From NCBI RefSeq assembly GCF_900109225.1, contig NZ_FNZK01000021.1, positions 25,243-89,242 of the forward strand: DNA of 64,000 nt. Direction: 5' to 3'. This DNA comes from Propionispira arboris. GTDB lineage: Bacteria > Bacillota > Negativicutes > Selenomonadales > Selenomonadaceae. Under the pieces are notes generated by a model. It did no database searches. It was not told the DNA's origin and saw only the letters and a list, made by a program, of their open reading frames with translations. Of this stretch, positions 55,783 through 64,000 are shown one piece after another. Position numbers and translations under genes: made by a program. Position 1 is the first letter of the stretch. Every line of letters begins with the position of its first letter.

Positions 55783-55811
55783 ATTATATAGACTTTTTAT
55801 ACTTTACGCAA
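55783..55811 (-). promoter_or_regulatory. Sigma-A promoter of the TIGR03826 gene
   Basis: On the minus strand: TTGCGT (55811-55806), 17 bases, TATAAT (55788-55783), 35 bases ahead of the ATG at 55748. Confidence 0.65.
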
Positions 55812-55875
55812 ATTGATTTTTCTTTTATTGAAAAATAACAAAAAATTCCGTATATTTATGGCAAAGAGCTTTCTA

Positions 55876-56532
55876 TCAGGCATCACTCGCCAAAGTTAAA
55901 CCACTAATTCTCGTTGCTCCCGCTTGTTTTAAGACTATTGCACATTCTTGTATGGTAATGCCAGTCGTAAAAATATCATCTACGAGTAAAATTTTTTTTC
56001 CTCTTACATTCAGGCCTTTACGCAGCGAAAAAGCTGCCCGCATATTAATTCTACGCTCCATAACTGTCATTTTATACTGCGGATTTGTATCCCTGCAGCG
56101 AATTAAAGCCTCCAGCCAAGTCAGCTGACAACCATCCGCCCATGGATGGAATATTTTTTCAGCCTGATTGAAGCCGCGTGCTTGTAATTTTTTACGATGA
56201 AGCGGCACAGGTATAACATAGTCAACTCCCGCAAATTCTGTCTTTGGCAATGCAACGTCCAACAGTGTATGGATTGCGGGAAGCATTGCCAGTTTCTTTT
56301 GGTATTTTAAGGCTTGAATGAATTTTTTCATACCACCTCGATAGCGGCCTACGGCGCGGACCATGCTTATATCGTTTTGCATCAAAATTGACAGAGGTAA
56401 TTTATGCACTTGGATCGTTTGATCCAAACATGCCGGGCACCAAGCTCCTACTGTATCCACATAAGCACCACACAAAGGGCAGTGTGGTGGAAATAGAAAA
56501 TCGACGATCGTCGTATAGATCGTGTTGAGCAT
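55876..56532 (-). CDS. comF: ComF-family protein (phosphoribosyltransferase fold)
   Basis: A 218-aa protein. It begins with a four-Cys zinc finger (FPPHCPLCG, CPACLDQ), followed by a phosphoribosyltransferase fold with VIPVPLHRKKLQARGFNQAE and the PRPP-binding loop ILLVDDIFTTGIT near residue 180. ComF takes part in DNA uptake in competent bacteria, where its exact activity is unclear. ATG at 56532 follows AGGAGGCAGAGGG. It is 23 bases downstream of recD2, probably one transcript. Confidence 0.93.
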   Translation of the reverse strand: MLNTIYTTIVDFLFPPHCPLCGAYVDTVGAWCPACLDQTIQVHKLPLSILMQNDISMVRAVGRYRGGMKKFIQALKYQKKLAMLPAIHTLLDVALPKTEFAGVDYVIPVPLHRKKLQARGFNQAEKIFHPWADGCQLTWLEALIRCRDTNPQYKMTVMERRINMRAAFSLRKGLNVRGKKILLVDDIFTTGITIQECAIVLKQAGATRISGLTLASDA

Positions 56533-56555
56533 GCTTTCCCTCTGCCTCCTTTATG

Positions 56556-58736
56556 TTAGCACTGCATTTCCCCGCGCAGCCGTTCAGCTAACAATGTATA
56601 CCGTTTTTTGGTACGATCACTGAGCACTGCCGTATGCAGTGCTGGTTTTGTCCCCAGCAGGATAACTCGTTTCTTCGCTCTTGTAACGGCTGTATACAGG
56701 AGATTGCGCTGCAGCATAATATGATGGCCCGGAATCAAGGGCATAATAACAACTGGATATTCGCTGCCCTGACTTTTATGCACACTCATGGCATAGGCAA
56801 GCTGAAGTTCAAGTAATTCATTTTTCTCATAGACAACGCTGAGCTCAGGGTAACGTACCGTAACTTTTCCTTCATGAATGTCTTCAATAAAACCAATATC
56901 ACCATTAAAGACATTTTTCGTGTAATTATTACGCGTTTGCATTATTTTATCACCCTGACGAAAGATCTGATGGTTATGAATCACTTCCGCTTTGAATTCA
57001 TCCGCCGGATTCAAAGCTTTTTGCAAGAGTTTATTGAGATTTTCCACTCCACAATCAAGGCGATGCATCGGTGAAAGTACTTGTACATCTTCACGGACAT
57101 GAAATCCCTGCCGGGGAAGTTCATTAAGGCAAAGATCAACAATAGCTGCCGCAACCTGAGCACTATCCAAAATTTCTCTAAACTGAAAATCTTCACTTGA
57201 TTTACAGTCAGGTAAAAAACCGCCATTGATCGAATGTGCATTCAATACAATCATGCTCTCGCCCGCCTGCCGAAACACTTCAGTCAATCGGACAGTCGGT
57301 ATAACTGCCGACCGCAATATATCTTTTAGTACCGCTCCCGGTCCAACAGCAGGCAGTTGATCGACATCTCCCACCAAAATCACGCGACAGCCATCAGGAA
57401 CTGCTTCTAGAAAATACTGCATCAATGTAATGTCCATCATTGATACTTCATCCAAAATAATAACATCCGCTTCCAGCGGATCATCACTGTCGCGAGCAAA
57501 CGCTGGCATACCTGCTTCGCGGCTGCCGGTTGATTCAAGCAGTCGATGAACGGTTACAGCCTTGCGCCCGGTTGCCTCACTGAGGCGTTTTGCGGCGCGA
57601 CCTGTCGGTGCGCCCAACGCAATAAGCATTCCCTGTTTTTCTAAAACCCCAATCATACCACGAACAACAGTTGTTTTCCCTGTACCAGGCCCACCCGTTA
57701 AGACAAGGATGCCATGTTCAAGCACGGATTCAATAGCTTGTCTTTGCTTTTGCGCGAGCCGAATATCCGCTTCCGCTTCCCAGTCTGCAACTTCCTGTAG
57801 TGCATCAACGGCAGCAAACGTTTCGGTTTTTTCTTGTAAATACAAAAGACGTTCTGCTACTTTTTTCTCCGCACAATAAAGATAATGAGGATAGATGAGC
57901 GTTGTCCCCATCATCGTCTCCGTTGACAATCGATTCATCGCTAAAAGCTGTTTTAAGGTATCGGCTACTTCTTCATGTGTAACCAAAATAAGTTTTGCTG
58001 TCTGGGCAATGATAATCTCTTCCGGCACGCAGCAATGCCCTGAGTTTGCAATTTGCAACAGCGCAAAATCAATACCTGCGGCAATACGATCTGTAGATGA
58101 TTTTTCGATACCTACGGTGGCGGCAATTTGATCCGCTGTACGAAAACCTATACCATCAACCTCACGAGCCAGCCGATATGGATCGTTTTCAATCGTTTCA
58201 ATGGAAAACGATCCGTATTTGGCAAATATCTTAGCTGCATAGGCACCGGACACTCCATGTGTTTCTAAAAACAACATAAGTTCACGCAGCTCCGATTGCT
58301 CACTATATGAATCATGGATTTGCGCGGCTTTCTTTTTCCCAATTCCATTTATTTCCAATAATCTTTTTGAATGGTATTCGATAATTTCCAGCGTATCCAA
58401 ACCAAATTCAGCTACAAGAAGTTTAGCCATGGCTGGACCAACTCCTTTGATTACCCCGGAGCCAAGAAAACGTTCAATCCCGGCCAGACTGGTCGGTGCA
58501 ACATGTGACATGGCCTGTACTTTAAACTGATCCCCAAATTTGGGGTGAATAATCCACATGCCTTTCATCGCCAGCTGTTCACCAACCAGAGGTGCCGGAG
58601 CATTCGCTGTAACGTTAATAAGTCCCCGATCCTTACCAGGGCGCAGCTTAAACACAGTAAAATTGCCATCACTACTGGCAAATATAATGTTTTCTACAAT
58701 GCCCTCAATTTCTTCCAAAACCTTTTCTTCCACCAA
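56556..58736 (-). CDS. recD2: RecD2-type ATP-dependent DNA helicase
   Basis: A 726-aa SF1B 5'-3' helicase. An N-terminal domain with helix-hairpin-helix units (GSGVIKGVGPAMAKLLV, LEINGIGKKKAAQIHDSY, REVDGIGFRTADQIA) precedes the motor domain. Walker A is GGPGTGKTT (about residue 348), motif II is VIILDEVSMMD, and the C-terminal motif is YAMSVHKSQGSEYPVV. RecD2 is the free-standing relative of RecD and works in DNA repair. The start is TTG at 58736 or the GTG next to it; GGAGG precedes both. Confidence 0.95.
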   Translation of the reverse strand: MVEEKVLEEIEGIVENIIFASSDGNFTVFKLRPGKDRGLINVTANAPAPLVGEQLAMKGMWIIHPKFGDQFKVQAMSHVAPTSLAGIERFLGSGVIKGVGPAMAKLLVAEFGLDTLEIIEYHSKRLLEINGIGKKKAAQIHDSYSEQSELRELMLFLETHGVSGAYAAKIFAKYGSFSIETIENDPYRLAREVDGIGFRTADQIAATVGIEKSSTDRIAAGIDFALLQIANSGHCCVPEEIIIAQTAKLILVTHEEVADTLKQLLAMNRLSTETMMGTTLIYPHYLYCAEKKVAERLLYLQEKTETFAAVDALQEVADWEAEADIRLAQKQRQAIESVLEHGILVLTGGPGTGKTTVVRGMIGVLEKQGMLIALGAPTGRAAKRLSEATGRKAVTVHRLLESTGSREAGMPAFARDSDDPLEADVIILDEVSMMDITLMQYFLEAVPDGCRVILVGDVDQLPAVGPGAVLKDILRSAVIPTVRLTEVFRQAGESMIVLNAHSINGGFLPDCKSSEDFQFREILDSAQVAAAIVDLCLNELPRQGFHVREDVQVLSPMHRLDCGVENLNKLLQKALNPADEFKAEVIHNHQIFRQGDKIMQTRNNYTKNVFNGDIGFIEDIHEGKVTVRYPELSVVYEKNELLELQLAYAMSVHKSQGSEYPVVIMPLIPGHHIMLQRNLLYTAVTRAKKRVILLGTKPALHTAVLSDRTKKRYTLLAERLRGEMQC

Positions 58737-58863
58737 AACGTCCTCCGCTCATACCTTGACTCTATTCGTACCTGTGTTCTATTTTGTTTTATATTCCGCG
58801 AAAAAAAGAAAATTCCTGCAAAAATCGCAAATTATATATAACTTGATTCTATAGGGCAATCGT

Positions 58864-58930
58864 CAGGAATAGGGTATAGGGCTCCGTGGCGTTACGAAGG
58901 AAGCAAATGATGCCCTATATCCCATTTCTG
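58864..58930. repeat. Imperfect 19-bp inverted repeat with 29-base loop
   Basis: Arms 58864-58882 and 58912-58930 match at 16 of 19 positions. Two of the three differences become G-U pairs in plus-strand RNA. The element lies in the 230-base gap between the ABC-F stop and recD2 and has no T run, so it is not a standard terminator. It could be a small dispersed repeat or a structured RNA. Confidence 0.55.
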
Positions 58931-58966
58931 GCAGACTAACAGGCTAATGTAATTTCTTTACTGCAT

Positions 58967-60934
58967 TTATTCTTCGCTCGTAAGTCCAGACCATACATCA
59001 TACTTCATGGTTAGTTCTGCTTCTTTTTTTGTATATGCATTGGCTATTTCCTGACTTTTTAACGGATCTGCTTGTACAGCTGCATCATTCATTTGATAAT
59101 CAAGCCCTTTTAGTTCCATTTCAAGCATCGCAATTTCTGCCTCGCAACGTTGTATAAGGTCATTGCGTTTATCCGTACTCATAACCTGCGGTCGATTATT
59201 TTTGGCCGCTTTATTATTTTTTGCAAAAGCTGCACTTGAGCTGACTTCCTCAGCTTTCATTGTTTTTTTCGCCCGGGCTTGACGTGCCGCATTTTCTGCT
59301 GCGAGTTCAGCTGCAATTTCACTCGCTTCTTTTGCCGCAAATAGTTTCTTTTCATGATAATAACTATAATTTCCATTATATTCCGTCAAAATGCCAGCTG
59401 ACAATTCGCAGGTGCAGTTTGTTACTTTATCCAGAAAATATCGATCATGCGATACCGTAATAAAAGTTCCTGGAAACGCCATGAGAGCTTCTTCAACGGC
59501 CTCTTTCGCCGGAATGTCCAAATGATTGGTTGGTTCATCTAAAATAAGAAAATTGGCCCCCGTCAGCATGAGTTTCAAAAAGGCCAGTCTGGATTTCTCA
59601 CCACCGCTGAGAGATCCGATGATCTTATATACATCATCTCCATAAAAGAGAAACGACCCCAAATAACGACGGGCTTGTTCTTCCGTAATTCCATATTCAA
59701 AAAGGAGCTCATCAATCAAGCGATTGGCCTCATTGAGCCCTTCATGCTGCTGTGAATAATAACCAATTTTAACCCGGCTGCCAATTTTAACCCGGCCTGT
59801 AGGCGATTCCAGCTCACCAATCAAAAGACGCAGCAATGTTGTCTTTCCAGCACCATTGGGTCCCACCAGCGCCACACCATCACCATTTCTAATTAATAAG
59901 GACAATTTCTTAAAGATGTCTTGTTGACCAAAAGTCATTGATACTTCTTCAAGTTCCGCAACCCGCTGCGCACATTCCGCCGGTGGATTAAATGAAAAAT
60001 AATTAAAGCCGATACTGTTAGGCGGAAGCAAAATTCGCTCTAACCGATTTAATTGTTTTTCCCGGCCGCGTGCCTGTTTCGATTTGATACCTGCTTTATA
60101 TTTACGGATGTACTCTTCTGTATTTTTTATATGGACTTGTTGCTTTTCATACGCCGATTCCAATGCGGCACGGCGGTCTTCCTTAACCCGCGTAAAACGT
60201 GTGTAATTCCCCGTATAATCAATCACCGTTTTATTTTCAAGTTCAATAATGCGTGTTGCTACCCGATCCAAAAAAAAACGATCATGCGATATAAGCAAAA
60301 CACCGCCCTTATACGACTTCAGAAAATCTTCGAGCCACTCAATCATTTCAATATCCAGATGATTTGTCGGTTCGTCCAAAAATAAGAAGTCCGGCTCTCT
60401 AAGCAGCGCTTTGGCTAAGCAAATACGGGTTTTTTGCCCACCAGAAAAATGTCCAACATTTTTTTTAAAATCTTCGTCGGTAAAACCCAGTCCATAGGCT
60501 ATCCGACGGATACGGCTTTCATAATCATATCCGTCCAGACGTTCAAACTGATCAACGATTTTGCTATACTCTTCCATGAGCGATTCCATGACTGCATCAT
60601 CTGCGGCCTGCTCAATTTTAGATTCCAGTTTTGCCTTTTCTTCTGCCAAATGCAGTATGTCGCTGAAAGATTGCCGCAGTTCTTCATAAAGAGGCCAGTC
60701 ACCAAAAGATGTTTCCTGTTCTAAATAACCGACCGTATCGGCTGTATCAAACTGGATGTGACCTCCATCATATTCATCAAGTCCCATCAGGCAGCGCATC
60801 AATGTACTTTTTCCGGCACCATTTGCTCCGACAAAGCCAACTTTGTCACCACGTGTCACCTCGAAGCTAACGCCATGAAATAACTCTTCTATACCAAATG
60901 ATTTGCTTAAATCATTAACCTTTAAAATCCCCAT
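58967..60934 (-). CDS. ABC-F family ATPase
   Basis: A 655-aa soluble protein with two ABC ATPase domains and no membrane segments. Domain 1 has GANGAGKST (about 36-44) and SGGQKTR (about 165). Domain 2 has GPNGAGKTT (about 356-364) and SGGEKSR (about 443). A linker of basic helices joins them (EEYIRKYKAGIKSKQARGREKQL, about 272-294), and a charged C-terminal coiled coil (about 540-655) follows. ABC-F proteins bind the ribosomal E site and relieve stalled translation; some protect against antibiotics. The C-terminal extension resembles housekeeping Uup/YdiF-type members. ATG at 60934 follows TGGAGTGATCG. Confidence 0.93.
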   Translation of the reverse strand: MGILKVNDLSKSFGIEELFHGVSFEVTRGDKVGFVGANGAGKSTLMRCLMGLDEYDGGHIQFDTADTVGYLEQETSFGDWPLYEELRQSFSDILHLAEEKAKLESKIEQAADDAVMESLMEEYSKIVDQFERLDGYDYESRIRRIAYGLGFTDEDFKKNVGHFSGGQKTRICLAKALLREPDFLFLDEPTNHLDIEMIEWLEDFLKSYKGGVLLISHDRFFLDRVATRIIELENKTVIDYTGNYTRFTRVKEDRRAALESAYEKQQVHIKNTEEYIRKYKAGIKSKQARGREKQLNRLERILLPPNSIGFNYFSFNPPAECAQRVAELEEVSMTFGQQDIFKKLSLLIRNGDGVALVGPNGAGKTTLLRLLIGELESPTGRVKIGSRVKIGYYSQQHEGLNEANRLIDELLFEYGITEEQARRYLGSFLFYGDDVYKIIGSLSGGEKSRLAFLKLMLTGANFLILDEPTNHLDIPAKEAVEEALMAFPGTFITVSHDRYFLDKVTNCTCELSAGILTEYNGNYSYYHEKKLFAAKEASEIAAELAAENAARQARAKKTMKAEEVSSSAAFAKNNKAAKNNRPQVMSTDKRNDLIQRCEAEIAMLEMELKGLDYQMNDAAVQADPLKSQEIANAYTKKEAELTMKYDVWSGLTSEE

Positions 60935-61022
60935 ACGATCACTCCAAACTATATTACCATAAGCTTCTTTATTTTATCACAAAAAACACCGCACCGTCAT
61001 CCATCTAGAGCACACAGCATAA

Positions 61023-61056
61023 AAAAGCTGAGCTTTTAAATCTCAGCTCAGCTTTT
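61023..61056 (-). terminator. Terminator after the LCP gene
   Basis: Perfect 12-base arms (61023-61034 and 61045-61056), with a T run following on the minus strand. It lies about 20 bases past the LCP stop. Confidence 0.88.
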
Positions 61057-61074
61057 AAACTATTTTTATTATAA

Positions 61075-62442
61075 TTATTTGTAATCTTTACCGATTACGA
61101 CTGTAGCCTGACCCGTATCGCCACCAGAATTGATGGTATAAACGAATGGCAGCCCGGAAAATTTATCTACGTCGCCCGCGCCAGCTGTAATCGTTGTATT
61201 CTTTTGTGACGACGAACTACCGGTCGATACATCCGTGACATCCAGTCCCTGACGCCGTAAAATACCGGCTACTTCTGCGCCAGCACCGTTAATGCCGCTT
61301 GAATTAATGACCCTGACACTGAGTTTCGCTGTCTTTTTCGGTTCAGGAACTTCTTCTTTTTTCTTTTTAGCAGCATCTGCTTTGTCAGTCGCTGCTTTTT
61401 CTATTTTCAGCTCAGCTTCACGTGCTTTTTTAACAGCCTCAGCATCGTCAACGACTTTCATATTCTTCGGAATCGAAGCTTCATATTCCTGCACTGTTGT
61501 GTTCATAGATTTTTCCACTTTGGCATCCATTTTCACATCCAGCAGTTCCGCTAAGGTTTGCCGAAGTTTTTGAATATCTGGAATCCAATAACTTATATCC
61601 TGAATATAAGCTGGTTTGCCAGGAACCATTTCTGTATTCAGTCCATTATCGCGGGCATCTTTTAATATATTCACCAGACTAATCATCTTGCTCGCCGACA
61701 TATCCGTTTCCAAGGCTGAACTTACTTCCTTAATAATAGCTGGCAATTTTGTAATAATCGACGGTGAGATGATTTTATCCAAAACAGCTTTCATAAAATG
61801 CTGTTGACGAGTAATACGTCCAATATCCCCTTCTGAATCACGATATCTTACATATTGAATCGCGGTCTTACCATCCATATGCTGCTGTCCCGGCTTCAGA
61901 TCAATGACCAGTCCGCCATCATCATCCCAGGGATCTTCATAATACATCCGTTTCTCAACATCAATATCAATCCCGCCAATCGCGTCGATTACTCGTTCAA
62001 AAGCCTGAATATCAATGACTATATAGTAGTCCATTGGCACTCCGAGAAAATTTTCAACTGTTTTTTGCGTGAGCTTATGTCCACCAAACGCGTAGGCATG
62101 ATTGATTTTATCATACCCGTTTCCCTCGATTTTTACCCGGGTATCACGAGGAATCGATAAAATTGCTGCTTTCTTTTTATTTGGATCAACCGTAGCCACC
62201 ATGAGCGTATCCGACCTGCCCACATCATCAGCACGGCGGTCTACTCCCATGATCATAATTGTAACCTTATCTTCGGCAACCATCATGCCTTCTGCTGTTT
62301 GTGCTTTGTTTTTAAGAATATTCGAATCAAACCAATAATACGATGCTCCTACAATACCGGCTGCTAAAAGCAAAACAAGTAATATAGCAAGTACACGCTT
62401 ACTGCTGCGTCTCGTCCTACGCTTCTTACGCGTTTCCTGCAA
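61075..62442 (-). CDS. LytR-CpsA-Psr (LCP) family protein with LytR C-terminal domain
   Basis: A 455-aa membrane-anchored protein. A basic stretch (RKKRRTRRSSKR) precedes one transmembrane helix (VLAILLVLLLAAGIVGASYY). The LCP domain follows (about 55-220), with RRADDVGRSDTLMVAT, LSIPRDTRVKI, KINHAYAFGG, ALQYVRYR-like AIQYVRYRDSEGDIGR and RQQHFMKAV. A Lys/Glu/Ala-rich linker leads to the LytR_C domain (LSVRVINSSGINGAGAEVAGILRRQG, in part). LCP enzymes attach polymers to peptidoglycan. The TTG at 62442, eight bases after AAAGGGGG, is the likely start; an ATG nine codons upstream lies in the leader. It could anchor the glycan made by the island, but it is distant from it. Confidence 0.88.
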   Translation of the reverse strand: MQETRKKRRTRRSSKRVLAILLVLLLAAGIVGASYYWFDSNILKNKAQTAEGMMVAEDKVTIMIMGVDRRADDVGRSDTLMVATVDPNKKKAAILSIPRDTRVKIEGNGYDKINHAYAFGGHKLTQKTVENFLGVPMDYYIVIDIQAFERVIDAIGGIDIDVEKRMYYEDPWDDDGGLVIDLKPGQQHMDGKTAIQYVRYRDSEGDIGRITRQQHFMKAVLDKIISPSIITKLPAIIKEVSSALETDMSASKMISLVNILKDARDNGLNTEMVPGKPAYIQDISYWIPDIQKLRQTLAELLDVKMDAKVEKSMNTTVQEYEASIPKNMKVVDDAEAVKKAREAELKIEKAATDKADAAKKKKEEVPEPKKTAKLSVRVINSSGINGAGAEVAGILRRQGLDVTDVSTGSSSSQKNTTITAGAGDVDKFSGLPFVYTINSGGDTGQATVVIGKDYK

Positions 62443-62485
62443 GTAAACGTCCCCCTTTAATAAATTCATATTTTGACAAAAACAA

Positions 62486-62507
62486 AGTCCCTACATTCAC
62501 AGGGACT
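62486..62507 (-). promoter_or_regulatory. Hairpin at the predicted 5' end of the LCP transcript
   Basis: AGTCCCT and AGGGACT pair around an 8-base loop. On the minus strand the hairpin is followed by TTTGTTTTTG. It begins at the expected transcription start for the promoter at 62515-62543, so it may be an mRNA-stabilising 5' stem or an early attenuator. Confidence 0.5.
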
Positions 62508-62514
62508 ATTCAAT

Positions 62515-62543
62515 AGTATAACAAAAATCATCATACTTTTCAA
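62515..62543 (-). promoter_or_regulatory. Sigma-A promoter of the LCP gene
   Basis: On the minus strand: TTGAAA (62543-62538), 17 bases, TATACT (62520-62515). Both boxes are close to consensus. Confidence 0.7.
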
Positions 62544-62564
62544 TATAGGTATATTGATTGATAT

Positions 62565-62627
62565 TTCATTATAATGAATTTCTATGAAAAATATCTTTTC
62601 TTTTTAATAAAAATTCATTATAATGAA
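62565..62627 (+). promoter_or_regulatory. Two identical 14-bp palindromes upstream of the HD-GYP gene
   Basis: TTCATTATAATGAA occurs at 62565-62578 and again at 62614-62627, 49 bases apart. Each contains a TATAAT. They lie in the divergent gap between the LCP promoter and the HD-GYP start, so they look like twin operator sites for a dimeric repressor. No clear -35 box accompanies either TATAAT. Confidence 0.55.
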
Positions 62628-62656
62628 ATTATATTAAAATGTTTATGGTGTTGTAT

Positions 62657-63802
62657 ATGATAAAATTGTTAACAAAAAATTTACGTCCTGGTATGATTAC
62701 GGGTCAGGGTATATATCATGGGAATGGTAGTTTCCTTTTAACACGCGGTACACGTCTCACGGCTGCCTATATTCAAAAATTACAAGATCTGGATGTTCAA
62801 TCTGTAATTGTCACCGCTTTGAATCCACTTTTAAATATATTCCCCCCTGAAGACATCATTCAGGAAAAAACACGAATTAAAGCGATTCGCAATGTTTTTG
62901 ATGTCTTTAAACAATGTAAATTGACAGATAATCTAAATGTATCTTCTTTAAAACTCACCACTGAATCCATTATTTTTGATATTATTGCCAAACATTCCAA
63001 CCTTGCACAAATCAATGACATCCGAATCCATGATGATTATACATTTTCACATTCGGTAAATGTTGCAGTATTGGCATCTATGCTTGGTGCACTTTGTAAA
63101 ATAACCAAACAAGAACTGGTTGAATTGACTTTAGGTGCTTTATTACATGATATTGGAAAAACAAAAACGCCGCTGGAAATTTTAAACGACCCGTTGCCGC
63201 TTACCGATGATGAATATAATATTATTCGCCAGCATCCAAGTGATGGCGCTGCTATTTTACGCAAAGCAAAACATTATTCAACAATTCCAATGTACATTGC
63301 CGCACAGCATCATGAACGATATGATGGCTCTGGTTATCCACATAAAATAGGACAAGAAAAAATACATAAATTTGCCCGTATTACAGCTATTGCCGATGTA
63401 TACGATGCGCTTACCAGCAATAGGCCTTATAAAAAGGCCTATCGCCCGGATGTCGCTTATCAAATTATGACAAAATGTTCGAATGGTCAGTTTGACTTAA
63501 CTTTATTGACTACATTTTTTAATAATGTTGCAATCTATCCGGTTGGAACCGTATTAAAGACCAAATTTGGTTATGCAATTGTAAAAAAAGTTGAATCTGG
63601 CTGGACCAGGAAACCACGCATTGATATTTTTGCGAATGATGAACGCGTTGGTTTTGCTAACCCTAAAACAATTGACCTTAAAGATTTTCCTGAAAACATG
63701 ATTGAGTCAGTACTTGATGCAGCTCAACTAGCTGCAATTATTGAACTTACAGGAATTGATCCTGAGTCGTACCTGTCGAAGTATGGCAAAAAGCAAAGCT
63801 AA
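62657..63802 (+). CDS. HD-GYP domain protein, probable cyclic-di-GMP phosphodiesterase
   Basis: A 381-aa cytoplasmic protein. The HD-GYP domain (about 115-290) is complete: HSVNVAVLASMLG, GALLHDIGKTKTP (the HD pair), IAAQHHERYDGSGYP (HH and GYP motifs) and ADVYDALTSNRPYKKA. Such enzymes hydrolyse cyclic-di-GMP, which usually favours motility. The N-terminal ~60 residues match the short domain common in Firmicutes HD-GYP proteins, and no receiver or membrane domain is present. Start ATG at 62657 (preceded by GGTG) is the best of three nearby ATGs, none with a strong ribosome site. Twin palindromes upstream suggest regulation. Confidence 0.88.
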   Translation: MIKLLTKNLRPGMITGQGIYHGNGSFLLTRGTRLTAAYIQKLQDLDVQSVIVTALNPLLNIFPPEDIIQEKTRIKAIRNVFDVFKQCKLTDNLNVSSLKLTTESIIFDIIAKHSNLAQINDIRIHDDYTFSHSVNVAVLASMLGALCKITKQELVELTLGALLHDIGKTKTPLEILNDPLPLTDDEYNIIRQHPSDGAAILRKAKHYSTIPMYIAAQHHERYDGSGYPHKIGQEKIHKFARITAIADVYDALTSNRPYKKAYRPDVAYQIMTKCSNGQFDLTLLTTFFNNVAIYPVGTVLKTKFGYAIVKKVESGWTRKPRIDIFANDERVGFANPKTIDLKDFPENMIESVLDAAQLAAIIELTGIDPESYLSKYGKKQS

Positions 63803-63812
63803 CCTTTTTAGA

Positions 63813-63842
63813 AACCTCCCTTATTAAAAAGGGGGTTTTTTT
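63813..63842 (+). terminator. Terminator after the HD-GYP gene
   Basis: AACCTCCCTT and AAGGGGGTT pair around a short AT loop, and a run of Ts follows. It begins about 10 bases past the stop. Confidence 0.85.
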
Positions 63843-63874
63843 ACATTTCAAGGGAAAACGTTTTTTCCATACGA

Positions 63875-63905
63875 AAAAAGCACCCATATACATGAGTGCT
63901 TTTTG
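63875..63905. terminator. Terminator at the end of the rRNA operon
   Basis: AAAAAGCAC-CAT and ATG-GTGCTTTTT form a near-perfect stem with A and T runs on both sides. It directly follows the 5S rRNA 3' end on the minus strand and can also stop plus-strand transcripts. Confidence 0.85.
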
Positions 63906-63907
63906 TT

Positions 63908-64000
63908 TAACTGGCAGTTTTCTATCCTCCCAGGGCGTTTCCACCCAAGTACTTTCGACGTTCAAGTGCTTAACTACTGTGTTCGGTATGGGAACAGGTG
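63908..64000 (-). rRNA. rrf: 5S ribosomal RNA (partial, 3' part)
   Basis: On the minus strand the sequence contains CCATACCGAACACAGTAGTTAAGC, a universally conserved part of 5S rRNA (here split by position: about 63967-63990), and ends with AACTGCCAGTT near 63908. The first ~25 bases lie beyond the window. A terminator follows at once, so this is the distal end of a 16S-23S-5S operon that extends to the right. Confidence 0.95.

Noticed and set aside
57562..57879. A 105-codon plus-strand frame opposite recD2
   Set aside because: It runs antisense through the Walker A region of RecD2 and has a low-complexity composition typical of a shadow frame.
62486..62507. A terminator for an upstream minus-strand gene
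   Set aside because: No minus-strand gene lies upstream; the sequence there encodes the plus-strand HD-GYP protein.

Overview
The window looks like a chromosomal segment from a flagellated Negativicutes-type member of the Firmicutes (a Selenomonadales/Sporomusa relative is my best guess). The basis is the Firmicutes-style late flagellar block (TIGR03826 gene, flgM, flgN, flgK, flgL, DUF6470, fliW, csrA, flaG, fliD, fliS, flagellin), the low-GC sequence, and housekeeping neighbours comF, recD2, an ABC-F gene and an LCP gene. This assignment is inference. Nearly every gene is on the minus strand, so the text below follows transcription from high to low coordinates.

Right end: a 5S rRNA gene enters from beyond base 64000 (the 3' end of an rRNA operon). 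A plus-strand HD-GYP gene comes next, then LCP, ABC-F, RecD2, ComF and the TIGR03826 zinc protein. A late flagellar operon follows (55.2-45.1 kb): anti-sigma factor FlgM, two FlgN-like chaperones in tandem, hook-filament junction proteins FlgK and FlgL, a DUF6470 protein, FliW and CsrA, FlaG, filament cap FliD, FliS, a FliT-like protein and flagellin. Flagellin ends at a strong terminator.

Directly downstream is a very large glycan island (45-2.4 kb). Two TPR-containing GT2 glycosyltransferases lead it. After a terminator comes an 815-aa CDP-glycerol-transferase-like protein, and then a pseudaminic-acid-type nonulosonate block: pseB, pseC, an aldo/keto reductase, pseF, a class III aminotransferase, pseG, two formyltransferase-like proteins, a PIG-L deacetylase, pseI, a B12-type radical SAM protein and a LIC12162-family transferase. 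No PseH acetyltransferase is visible, so a formylated or otherwise unusual nonulosonic acid is a reasonable hypothesis. Next come a decayed methyltransferase gene, an FkbM methyltransferase, an epimerase, GT8 and GT2 enzymes, a CDP-glucose-derived 6-deoxysugar set (rfbF, rfbG, an rfbC-like gene, a reductase), more transferases, and a probable CDP-pentitol module (IspD/TarI-like cytidylyltransferase, polyol-phosphate dehydrogenase, pentulose-phosphate 3-epimerase). The island ends with a TPR protein and two GT41 (O-GlcNAc-transferase-like) proteins beside the small flagellum-associated genes flxA-like and yjfB-like. The far left holds a zinc-ribbon protein and a polar amino-acid ABC transporter.

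My reading is that the island builds and attaches elaborate glycans to flagellin, and perhaps to the cell surface. Two observations tie sugar synthesis to filament assembly. Sigma-28-like promoters lie upstream of flgM, flagellin and the 815-aa gene that heads the pse block. A CsrA-type GGA-loop hairpin lies in the flagellin leader, with csrA and fliW nearby. The most unusual architectural feature is a GxG-type Rossmann-like domain attached to seven otherwise unrelated enzymes between 9 and 26 kb.
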